Origin: Pseudomonadota bacterium
Lineage (GTDB): Bacteria; Pseudomonadota; Gammaproteobacteria; Xanthomonadales; Wenzhouxiangellaceae
Direction of reading: 5' to 3'
DNA: 64,000 bases
Assembly (NCBI GenBank): GCA_013285445.1
Contig: CP053448.1
Location: forward strand, 682,001-746,000
Below the pieces are notes generated by a model. It saw nothing but the letters and a program-made list of their open reading frames with translations, searched no databases and was not told where the DNA came from. A program made the position numbers and the translations under genes. Below, piece by piece: positions 56,759-64,000 of this stretch. How positions within the stretch are numbered: the stretch's first letter is position 1; the number at the start of each line of letters is the position of its first letter.

Positions 56759-57493
56759 ATGCGTCAATGCGGCATCCTTCTGATCGCGCTGTGGCTGACT
56801 GCCGGCTGTGGCCAGGCGAACGGGCCGGAATCCGACCGCACCCAGGACCCGTCTGACCAGTCCACAGCGGCCGAAGCCGAAACCGAGGGCAATACGGCCG
56901 GCAGCGATAGCGACTCTTTGGCTGAGCTCTCCCGCGACCCGGAAGCGCTTCGCGAGGCGATGCGCGATCCGGACCGGCGCCGCGAGTTGATGGAGCAGCT
57001 GCGCGAGCGCCGCGGCGAAGTGGTCGATGACGAGGTGCGGGCCGAGCGCCGGGCGGCAATCCGTGAGCGCATGCGTCAGCAGCGCGGCGACGGTAGGGAT
57101 GCCCGTGACCCGAGCGTCGTCGAGCACTTCGGGCGGCGTTCCAGCCTGCGCGGCTCGTGGTGGCAGGACGACGATATCAGCGCCTCGCTGGGGCTGGCCG
57201 AAGACCAGCGCCGCGCCCTGGAGGCGGCTGACGCCAAGCGCAGCGAGGCTGCGCGTGAGCACCGGCAGACACTGGCCGAGGCCACCGCACAGCTGCGCGC
57301 GCAACTGGCCGAGGCCGAGCGTGAGTCCATCCGCCGGTTGATCGATCAGCGCGCCGAGGCGGCCGCCGCCCTGGCTGAGGCCGAGCGTGACTGGATGCTG
57401 GGCGTGCTCGAAACCCTGTCCGACGAACAGATCAAAGCGCTCGCGCGGGAGCACCCGCAGGCGTTCGCCGGCCTGGCGGGCGGGCGGCGCTAG
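56759..57493 (+). CDS. Charged helical lipoprotein, Spy/CpxP-like in style
   Basis: 244 aa. Lipobox LTAGC with Cys at about residue 17. An acidic low-complexity stretch (residues 20-55) precedes an Arg/Glu-rich helical region (RDPDRRRELMEQLRERRGEV). ISASLGLAEDQRRALEAADA resembles the LTxxQ-type repeat of Spy/CpxP/heavy-metal resistor proteins, followed by a long helix and a second similar motif (LETLSDEQIKALAREHP). A periplasmic chaperone or metal-sensing role is possible, not shown. Its stop TAG is part of a CTAG where palindromic element A begins. Confidence 0.75.
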   Translation: MRQCGILLIALWLTAGCGQANGPESDRTQDPSDQSTAAEAETEGNTAGSDSDSLAELSRDPEALREAMRDPDRRRELMEQLRERRGEVVDDEVRAERRAAIRERMRQQRGDGRDARDPSVVEHFGRRSSLRGSWWQDDDISASLGLAEDQRRALEAADAKRSEAAREHRQTLAEATAQLRAQLAEAERESIRRLIDQRAEAAAALAEAERDWMLGVLETLSDEQIKALAREHPQAFAGLAGGRR

Positions 57494-57658
57494 CCCGCAT
57501 TATTCATGAATTCACTCGCGCCCTTGCTTGCGCCTTGTTCGCACAGCGGATTTTCCTCCCTCGGAAATACAGCCTGGTATTCCGCTCGGTCGGAAAATCC
57601 GCTGTGCGAACAATCCCCTGCGCAATCATCGCGGCGATTCATGAATAATGCGGGCTAG
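57490..57658. repeat. Palindromic element A
   Basis: 169 bp including CTAG at both ends. Perfect 22-bp terminal inverted repeats (57490-57511, 57637-57658; outer CTAGCCCGCATTATTCATGA) and a perfect 22-bp inner pair (57535-57556, 57592-57613; TTGTTCGCACAGCGGATTTT). It is a single long hairpin, unlike B and C. No coding sequence. Miniature inverted-repeat transposable element-like. Confidence 0.88.
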
Positions 57659-57925
57659 TGGGCCATGCGGCTAATGAGGTAACACTCAGAGCCATTGTGC
57701 TGTGTGCGAATCAGGGCGCGTTTCGCAGGGAATGGTTGGTCCCTTTCCAAGAAACGCAACGCCGAGTCGCGCCAGCACAGTGGCTCCCGAAGGGCCGCCG
57801 CACAAGCGCTGTGGGCGGCGTTGCACTCGCTTGAATTGGCGATGGCCAGTCCTGCGCTCGCGCGCCTTGCCCACAACGCTTGTGCGACGGCTGAGTGTTA
57901 CCTCATTAGCCGCATGGCCCACTAG
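57655..57925. repeat. Palindromic element B (three-arm structure)
   Basis: 271 bp including CTAG at both ends, sharing the left CTAG with A and the right one with C. Terminal inverted repeats are 35 bp and perfect (57655-57689, 57891-57925; CTAGTGGGCCATGCGGCTAA). Inside: hairpin 1 (AGCCATTGTGCTG 57690-57702 / 57773-57785) with apical stem GCGTTTC/GAAACGC and 26-base loop GCAGGGAATGG...; hairpin 2 (57795-57816 / 57869-57890, CCGCCGCACAAGCG). The connector between them is CCCGAAGGG. Confidence 0.9.
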
Positions 57926-58192
57926 TGGTCCTTCAACCTGATAACTTAGGGTTCAGCGTTCCTGTAGCGCTCCACTGCAAGGCGCGCCGCGCAGGGAATG
58001 GCCGTAGCCCTTGCCAAGCGGCGGAACGCAGCAGCGGAGCGCTACAGGAGCGCCCGAAGGGTTGGCCTGTCAGCGTCCATGGCTGCGTTCCGGCTCTTGT
58101 AAAGGGCTATGGCCATTCACTGCGAGCCGCGCCTTGCCCTGAACGCTGACAGACCAACTGAACCCTAAATTATCAGGTTGAAGGACCACTAG
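57922..58192. repeat. Palindromic element C (three-arm structure)
   Basis: 271 bp including CTAG at both ends. Terminal inverted repeats of 35 bp with one mismatch (57922-57956, 58158-58192; CTAGTGGTCCTTCAACCTGA). Hairpin 1 has CCTGTAGCGCTCC / GGAGCGCTACAGG and apical stem CGCCGC/GCGGCG around GCAGGGAATGGCCGTAGCCC. Hairpin 2 has CTGTCAGCG / CGCTGACAG and a loop that is the reverse complement of the hairpin 1 loop consensus (GAATGGCCATAGCCCTT). The connector is GCCCGAAGGG. No coding sequence. Confidence 0.9.
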
Positions 58193-60447
58193 CCGCCGCT
58201 GTGCGGATTCCGGGCCGGGGGCTGGACGACCTCCTTGAGCGCCTCGTCGGGCAGCGCATAGCTGATGCCGACGGCCTGGTCGGTTGCGGCCAGCACGTCG
58301 GGGAAACGCAGTCCGGGCAGGATGGAGACGGCAAACACTTCCTGAACCGCGTCCTCGAATCGCAGAAACCCGGCTACCTGGCCGCTGCGGATGTCGACAA
58401 TCCATACGCCGCAATTGCGCTCGCTGACCCGCTCGGTCAGTGAGATGCCCGAAAACACCGCCGACTCACGCACCTGTGACAGGCCGACCAGCGCGTAGGG
58501 GCCGTAGAAGGTCAGGCCGCGGGTAAAACCCGGTAGCTCGGCAACCGTCTCGACTCGCCCGGTGTCGAGGTCGACGGTGGCCAGCGAGCCGTTGCCCGAT
58601 TCCAGCACCCACAGCCGGTCCTGGTACCAGCGCGGCGAGTGCGGCATGGACAGACCGCGGCAGATCATCTCGCCGCTGTCGACGTCGATCAGCACGCCGC
58701 CGCTGGCTTTGTTCTCACGCCAGCCGCCGGCAACGTCGGAGGTCCCCAGCGCGGTTACGTAACGCGGCTTGCCGTCGATGACTTCCAGGCCGTTGAGGTG
58801 GCAGCGGTCTTCGGCGGCGTAGCCGGAGATGAACGATGGTCGCCAGCGCGGCACGAAGCTGTGCTCGCCGTCAAGCGTGCACAGGCACGAGAAACGCGTG
58901 TTGACCAGCCACAGCTCATCGCCCGCCCAGGCCATCTCGTGAACATCGATATTGCCGGTCACGTGCAGCTGGCGCGGCAGGAATGCGCCATCGTGGCGCC
59001 CGGCCGGCTCCAGTCGCGCGGCCACCAGGGGCATGTTGCGGTAGTACTCGACGGCCAGGGCGGTGCCGATAGCCAGTCGGCTGCGATCCGCGGCCAGGCC
59101 CATCGGCCGGTTGTAGACGCGGAAATGGGTATTGAGTTTGCCCTCGGCTTCGCGCAGCACGACCAGCTTGCCGGCTTGATAGGTGCTGACCAGCACCGAG
59201 CTGGCGATCTGCTTGAGAAGCTGCGGAAAACTGCCGGTGTGCACGCTGCGCAGCGGCGAATGCTCGGGGTCCTGAGCCGTGCCCGAAGACGTGCCGCCGC
59301 CGGCCGCCGCATTCGCCGGAGGTCGGGCGGGTGCGCGCTGCGGTGCGCCAGGCCGAGCCGCTGGTTGCGGTGATGCCTCTGTGGTGGTTGGCGTGCGCTG
59401 TGGTTGCCCGGGTCGGGCGGCTGATGCCGGAGCTGCCTGAGGGGCCGGCGCAGGCGGGCGCGTGCCCGGTGGTTTGATCACCACCGGATTGCCGTCCTTG
59501 TCCTTGAGGGCGTCGGCGACAATGGTCTGGTAGAGCAGCTGGGCGGCATCGAGGCCGTTGGGCAAACGCCAGGCTCCGGCAAACATGGCAGCCTGGGCGA
59601 CCAGCTGCTCGAGTGCCTGGCGATAGGCGGGATCGCCCTGGCTGTCCTCGCCGTGCCGGGCATCGATCGCCTGCCACTGGCGGATGAACTGGTCAAGCAC
59701 CGACTCCAGCTTGGGCAGGTGCGGGGCGTCGGCCGGCACGCTGCTGCGCAGATCCGCCATGACGGTGCCGACCAGGTTTTCCATCTCGGCCGGCGGCATG
59801 ATGCGGCGGCCGCGCACCGTTTCGGTATCGAAGGTCCGCGGCTGCTCGCGCAGGCTGATCTGGCGGGGCGAGAGCTGATCCGCCCGCTCCGGCTCGAGCG
59901 GACGGTCTGCGCTGCGCACGGTGTTCCAGAACGAAGCCGAGCCGATCGTGTCGACCACCACGTAGATCAACGCTTCGTCAGCGCCATTGTCGTATCCGTA
60001 CCCGCCCCAGCCGTTGACCAGCCAGGCCTGGCCGGCCGGAATCGGGGTCTGGTCTTCGGCACAGGTCCACACGGCCCGCGCCGTGCTGGCCAGCGGCATG
60101 AACACCCGGACGCGCCGGTGCCAGTAGGCCCCGGCATCGACCATGCGTTCTGCCTTGGCCCCGCTTTCGGCACGCACCAGCAGGGTTCGGCCGACGACCG
60201 TATCGAGTGCGCCTAGCAGGTGCGTGATGGCCGGCAGTGCGTCGAGTTGCGCGGTGGGCTTCATCGTGCCGATCATCCGGGTGGCGTCGTCCTCGCCGTC
60301 GACCGTGACCAGCGGCACCATGCGGTGATCGGCCCAGCCGCGCGGGTGTGCGCGCCAGGCCTCTGCGCCGAGCTGATCGATCTGTTCAAGTGCCGCGTCG
60401 GGATCGAAGCGATGCGGCAGGCGGATGAAAGAGGCGTCCAGCTTCAT
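58189..60447 (-). CDS. Fusion protein: aspartyl-hydroxylase-like N-terminal domain plus TIGR03032 domain
   Basis: 752 aa. Residues 1-200 resemble the aspartyl/asparaginyl beta-hydroxylase (2-oxoglutarate oxygenase) fold: YWHRRVRVFMPLAST, IPAGQAWLVNGW and EALIYVVVDTIG. The second metal His expected in the NxxxxxRxHLVID region is not evident, so activity is uncertain. Residues 330-390 are a Pro/Ala-rich linker. Residues 400-740 match the uncharacterised TIGR03032 family (LVSTYQAGKLVVLRE, DVHEMAWAGDELWLVNTRFSCL, LNGLEVIDGKPRYVTALG, GGVLIDVDSGEMICRGLSMP), probably a beta-propeller. It begins 31 bases after a small gene on the same strand. Its stop is formed by CTAG at the end of element C. Confidence 0.8.
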   Translation of the reverse strand: MKLDASFIRLPHRFDPDAALEQIDQLGAEAWRAHPRGWADHRMVPLVTVDGEDDATRMIGTMKPTAQLDALPAITHLLGALDTVVGRTLLVRAESGAKAERMVDAGAYWHRRVRVFMPLASTARAVWTCAEDQTPIPAGQAWLVNGWGGYGYDNGADEALIYVVVDTIGSASFWNTVRSADRPLEPERADQLSPRQISLREQPRTFDTETVRGRRIMPPAEMENLVGTVMADLRSSVPADAPHLPKLESVLDQFIRQWQAIDARHGEDSQGDPAYRQALEQLVAQAAMFAGAWRLPNGLDAAQLLYQTIVADALKDKDGNPVVIKPPGTRPPAPAPQAAPASAARPGQPQRTPTTTEASPQPAARPGAPQRAPARPPANAAAGGGTSSGTAQDPEHSPLRSVHTGSFPQLLKQIASSVLVSTYQAGKLVVLREAEGKLNTHFRVYNRPMGLAADRSRLAIGTALAVEYYRNMPLVAARLEPAGRHDGAFLPRQLHVTGNIDVHEMAWAGDELWLVNTRFSCLCTLDGEHSFVPRWRPSFISGYAAEDRCHLNGLEVIDGKPRYVTALGTSDVAGGWRENKASGGVLIDVDSGEMICRGLSMPHSPRWYQDRLWVLESGNGSLATVDLDTGRVETVAELPGFTRGLTFYGPYALVGLSQVRESAVFSGISLTERVSERNCGVWIVDIRSGQVAGFLRFEDAVQEVFAVSILPGLRFPDVLAATDQAVGISYALPDEALKEVVQPPARNPHSGG

Positions 60448-60478
60448 GGGCGATTGCTCTGCTCGTGGTTGGATTGGT

Positions 60479-60979
60479 TCATGGTGAAAACGGCTTCAGT
60501 CGGGCATCCCGGAACCAGTGGACGCGACATTCCAGGTTGCGCGGGCTTTTGCCGATGTAGGTGAAGTCGATGCCTGGCCAGATCGGCATCCGGCCCTTGT
60601 CCAGGAAGCGCGGGTTCTCCAGTTCCAACAGCACGCCGATACACGGCCAGTCGTGCTCCCGGGCATCGTTTTCAAGCAGCTTGACCGAGTGCTTGAGCAG
60701 TCGAAACACGACCAGTGACTTGCGCCATTCCGGCGCCACGAAACTGCGATAGAAATAGACCGGCTGAGCGAGCTGCGCCGGAATCTGTGGCAATGCCGTA
60801 CTGACTGCCGCGATCTTGCCCTGGGCGCTGCGTGCGTAGGTGACGACCTGCGCCACGCGCCGGCGCGCGGCCTGTTCGCTGGGCAGAGCCTGCTGGAGTA
60901 GCCAGAAGCCGATGATCTCCTCGCTGGCCGCCGAATCCAGTTCGCCCCAGCCTGCGTGATAGGTAAACGATGCGCTCAT
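60479..60979 (-). CDS. Conserved hypothetical protein, operonic with the TIGR03032 fusion
   Basis: 166 aa. No family is recognised with certainty; the succession VVTYARSAQGKIAAVSTALP, YFYRSFVAPEWRKSLVVFRL and WPCIGVLLELENPRFLDKG is compatible with a GNAT-like fold (backbone strand, helix, strand), with RR and KS residues where acyl-CoA phosphates bind. The C-terminus ITFTYIGKSPRNLE-like segment contains aromatic and Arg residues. The 31-base spacing suggests a joint role with the downstream fusion protein. Confidence 0.6.
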   Translation of the reverse strand: MSASFTYHAGWGELDSAASEEIIGFWLLQQALPSEQAARRRVAQVVTYARSAQGKIAAVSTALPQIPAQLAQPVYFYRSFVAPEWRKSLVVFRLLKHSVKLLENDAREHDWPCIGVLLELENPRFLDKGRMPIWPGIDFTYIGKSPRNLECRVHWFRDARLKPFSP

Positions 60980-61085
60980 GGCGTGACTGTGTCCATGTCC
61001 GGATTGCGGCCCCCGGCGCCGGCCCGGCGCGCTGAACGGCCCACACCATCATAACGGGACGGACGGCGCAACATGACCATCTCGC

Positions 61086-62069
61086 TCAGCCAGCGTCAAG
61101 GTTCAGCGGCGGCTCGGACAGTTCGCCGAGCTGATCGCGCAGTTGCCCGATGACCTGTTCCCAGTGCCGTGATTCGCCAAACCAGGGAAAGGCGGCCGGA
61201 AAGGCCGGGTCTACCCAGCGCCGTGCCAGCCAGGCCTGGTAGTGCAGCATGCGCAGCGTCCGCAGGGCCTCGACCAGCTGCAGCTCGCGCGGGTCGAAGT
61301 CGTAGAACATGCGGTAGGCTCCGATCAGCCAGTCGAGTTGTCGTTCCCGTTCAGCGCGACTGCCCGAGATCAGCATCCAGAGATCCTGAATGGCTGGGCC
61401 ACTCAGGCAGTCGTCGAGATCGACGAAGTGCGCCTGGTCATCGCGCCACAGAATGTTGCCCGGATGACAGTCGCCGTGCAGGCGAATGAAGGTCAGGGTG
61501 CCGGCGCGCGCCCAGGCGGCCTCTACCGCTTCGAGAAGGTGTTCGGCCAGACTGGAGAAAGCGGTGGTCAGATGGGCGGGAATCCAGTCGCCCTCGAGCA
61601 GCTCGGTCATCGAATTGCGGCCAAGTCGCTCGATACTGATCGTCGGGCGGTGTGCGAAACGGGCGCTCGCCCCGACTGCGTGCATGCGGCCCAGCGCGCG
61701 GCCGAGTGTGCGCAGCGTCGGCTCGTGGGCCGGCTCGGGCGCATGCCCGCCTTGCCGCGGGAACAGCGCAAAGCGGTAACCGGCGTGTTCATGCAGCGTC
61801 TGGCCGTCGATCACCAGGGGTGCGACCACTGACAGATCGGCTGAGGCCAGTTGCGCGGCGAACTCGTGCTCTTCGCCGATTGCGGCATTGCTCCAGCGCC
61901 CGGGCCGATAGAATTTGGCAATGATCGGTTCGGCCGTGTCCAGGCCAACCTGCCAGACCCGGTTTTCAAAGCTGTTGAGCGCCAGCAGGCCGCCGTCGGT
62001 GCGGTACCCGATCGACTCGATCGCGGCCAGTACCACATCGGGGCCGAGATTTGCGTAAGGTGTCTTCAT
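61086..62069 (-). CDS. srkA: SrkA/YihE-like stress-response protein kinase
   Basis: 327 aa. Aminoglycoside-phosphotransferase-type kinase fold: LNSFENRVWQVG, AKFYRPGRWS with the ATP Lys, LHGDCHPGNILW (catalytic loop) and FVDLDDCLSGPAIQDLWML (metal Asp) are the SrkA signature. It phosphorylates Ser/Thr and protects E. coli from envelope and antibiotic stress. Length and motifs fit the family. It is divergent from the outer-membrane-protein gene. Confidence 0.93.
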   Translation of the reverse strand: MKTPYANLGPDVVLAAIESIGYRTDGGLLALNSFENRVWQVGLDTAEPIIAKFYRPGRWSNAAIGEEHEFAAQLASADLSVVAPLVIDGQTLHEHAGYRFALFPRQGGHAPEPAHEPTLRTLGRALGRMHAVGASARFAHRPTISIERLGRNSMTELLEGDWIPAHLTTAFSSLAEHLLEAVEAAWARAGTLTFIRLHGDCHPGNILWRDDQAHFVDLDDCLSGPAIQDLWMLISGSRAERERQLDWLIGAYRMFYDFDPRELQLVEALRTLRMLHYQAWLARRWVDPAFPAAFPWFGESRHWEQVIGQLRDQLGELSEPPLNLDAG

Positions 62070-62182
62070 GTCAGTTTGTGTCGGGTATGTTTTCCGCAGC
62101 GGCCCGGTTGCGTATGATGCGAGTCACTGGCGGTGATCGGGTGCGCCAGAACGGCTTTTGGGATTATTGCGGTGATTGTGTC

Positions 62183-63376
62183 ATGAAGTGCAACGTCGGA
62201 TGGGCTGCGGTGTCGGTCCTGCTGATCGTCTCCGGTTCGGCGCTGGCATCGGGCGAGGCGCGCGATGAGGACGAACAGGCGCGCTCGCGCGAGCGCGTGC
62301 AGCAGGAGCTGATGGCCAGATCGTGCCGTGATCTTCAGGGACGGCCCGAGAGCTGGCTGGACCGGTCGCATTCCTATCTGAACCGGCGGCTGTGCGAGCC
62401 GGCAGCCTGGTTCGACGGTTTCTTCGGTGACCCGCGCTCGCTGGAAGAAAACCCGGTCGGTACCTTCTTTCGCCTGCGCAACCTGGCGCGCTGGGACGAA
62501 GATGGCGGTCTGGGCTATCGCCTCCAGGTTCGCGCCAACGTGATTCTGCCGCGCCTGTCCGAGCGCGTACGGCTGCTGGTTGCGCGCGACGAGGACCTCA
62601 GCGGCGAGTTTTCCGATTCAGCGGCCTTTGACCGGGACGATGACCGCACCCGCCTCGGGCTTCGCTTCATTGCCAGCGACAAGGCGCGCAGCCGCTTTGA
62701 TGTCGATGGCACGGTACGGCTGAGCAGTTCCGGCCTCAACCCGCGCGTCCGCGGCCGCTATCGGTATGTTCGCGGGCTGAGTGACCGGACACTGTCACGC
62801 TTCACTCAGGTCGGGTTCTGGGAGCGCGAGGACGGATTCGGCACGACCACGCGCCTGGACTGGGAGTGGTTGCCCGACCGCGACCGGCTGGTGCGCTGGA
62901 CCGGGCAGGGCACGTTTTCGGAAGCATCGCAGGGCGTGGACTGGCGCAGCTCGGCAGTGGCCTTTCAGCAGCTCGATCATCGCACCGCCGTGCGCGCCGA
63001 GATCGGTGCATTCGGCTACACCCGGCCCTCGTTCCAGACCGAGGAGTATTTCGTTGCGCTGCGCATTCGGCGACAGTTCCTGCGCCGCTGGTTGTTCTAC
63101 GAGCTGCAGCCCGAACATGCCTGGCCGAAGGATTTCGAAACCGGTCACAGGCGGGCCGACTGGCGCTTCACGCTCACCCTGGAAGTCCAGTTCGAGAACG
63201 AGCGTTCGCGCCAGCGCAGGCTGCAGCGCTACCTCGATGAGGACGAGGATCCGGAGCTGTGGGAGGATCGGCCGGTTCCGGTCGAGGCGCCGGGAGACCA
63301 GGCCGACGATCCGGTGCTCGGGCGCGATCGGGACGAATCGGGGGACAATGACAAAAGCGGCGAGGGCGGGGGATAG
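62183..63376 (+). CDS. Predicted outer-membrane beta-barrel protein, uncharacterised
   Basis: 397 aa from ATG at 62183; the frame stays open upstream but a signal peptide (MKCNVGWAAVSVLLIVSGSA) begins here. Two Cys (SCRDLQ, RLCEPA) may form a disulfide. From residue 90 on, amphipathic strands alternate with Arg/Asp-rich turns (GYRLQVRANVILPRL, RTRLGLRFIASDKA, GRYRYVRGLSDRT, AVRAEIGAFGYTRP, FTLTLEVQFENE), the pattern of an outer-membrane barrel. The C-terminal ~50 residues are acidic and repetitive (DEDEDPELWED, DRDESGDNDKSGE). No family assigned. Confidence 0.7.
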   Translation: MKCNVGWAAVSVLLIVSGSALASGEARDEDEQARSRERVQQELMARSCRDLQGRPESWLDRSHSYLNRRLCEPAAWFDGFFGDPRSLEENPVGTFFRLRNLARWDEDGGLGYRLQVRANVILPRLSERVRLLVARDEDLSGEFSDSAAFDRDDDRTRLGLRFIASDKARSRFDVDGTVRLSSSGLNPRVRGRYRYVRGLSDRTLSRFTQVGFWEREDGFGTTTRLDWEWLPDRDRLVRWTGQGTFSEASQGVDWRSSAVAFQQLDHRTAVRAEIGAFGYTRPSFQTEEYFVALRIRRQFLRRWLFYELQPEHAWPKDFETGHRRADWRFTLTLEVQFENERSRQRRLQRYLDEDEDPELWEDRPVPVEAPGDQADDPVLGRDRDESGDNDKSGEGGG

Positions 63377-63407
63377 CGGGCTGACCCGGGCTGCCGGGCC
63401 AGGACGC

Positions 63408-63467
63408 AAAAAGCTGCGCCCCGGACTGGAGGAGGAGAGTCAGGCAAGCGGAGCGTCCGGGGCGCAG
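63408..63467 (-). terminator. Rho-independent terminator of gltD
   Basis: On the minus strand a perfect 13-bp stem CTGCGCCCCGGAC/GTCCGGGGCGCAG with a 28-base loop is followed by CTTTTT. It lies about 80 bases after the gltD stop. The long loop is unusual but the stem and T-run are strong. Confidence 0.7.
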
Positions 63468-63547
63468 GATAAACAGTGCCGTGCCGGACCGCCCTTCTTG
63501 CATGAGCGGTGACAGCCCGACAATACGAATGATAACGAGTATCATTG

Positions 63548-64000
<453 letters not shown>

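Noticed and set aside
57670..58150. Small proteins encoded in elements B and C
   Set aside because: Open frames there follow the inverted repeats, lack ribosome-binding sites and differ between elements, whereas base pairing is conserved.
63528..63546. Fur-box-like palindrome AATGATA-ACGAG-TATCATT
   Set aside because: It resembles a Fur site, but it lies between the ends of two convergent genes with no promoter or start nearby, and the half-site spacing is not canonical.

Overview
The window looks like chromosomal DNA of a GC-rich gammaproteobacterium. The gene orders tpiA-secG-tRNA-Leu-nuoA..N, leuS-lptE-holA-nadD-rsfS-rlmH-maf-rng-yhdP-tldD and a four-gene Mce lipid transporter with an auxiliary lipoprotein fit the Xanthomonadales/Wenzhouxiangella-Chromatiales part of that class. 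This placement is inference from gene order and protein style; no 16S gene is present.

Layout. 1-12 kb: the end of a beta-propeller-like protein, a 5'-3' exonuclease, an HNH nuclease, a DegP/DegQ-type protease, a secreted metzincin protease, the Mce lipid transporter operon, a response regulator with a degenerate GGDEF domain and an M17 aminopeptidase. 12-27 kb: a lipoprotein, then a long co-directional housekeeping block covering leucine charging, LPS export (LptE), the replication clamp loader, NAD synthesis, ribosome silencing and methylation, Maf, RNase G, the YhdP-like giant AsmA protein and TldD/TldE. 27.5-44.8 kb: YceI, tpiA, secG, tRNA-Leu(GAG) and a complete nuoABCDEFGHIJKLMN complex I operon. 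Palindromic repeats sit in three of its intercistronic gaps, and nuoG carries an apparent 1-base frameshift in a run of five C. 44.9-49.6 kb: a DUF456 protein, a histidine kinase facing a FixJ-type regulator, and a bufferin-like RiPP cassette (precursor with seven EGSCG motifs, DUF692/MNIO enzyme, DoxX) that has no visible DUF2063 partner.

49.9-51.8 kb is accessory DNA: a structured palindromic element, then a 1.4-kb island with a MazE/MazF-type toxin-antitoxin pair. The island lies between an intact tRNA-Val(CAC) and a 93-bp copy of that tRNA's 3' half and terminator; no integrase is visible. 51.8-56.7 kb: an RND efflux pump, its adaptor and a TetR regulator with two near-identical operator sequences. 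56.7-64 kb: a lipoprotein, three back-to-back palindromic elements separated by CTAG, a large fused oxygenase-like/TIGR03032 protein, an SrkA-like kinase, a predicted outer-membrane protein and the end of gltD.

The most unusual content is the family of palindromic elements B, C and D. Each has a long terminal inverted repeat enclosing two hairpins, with compensatory stem changes between copies. Three elements (A, B, C) stand in series at CTAG sites between two convergent genes whose stop codons are themselves formed by CTAG. The seven-motif bufferin cassette without a DUF2063 gene and the minimal tRNA-flanked toxin-antitoxin island come next.
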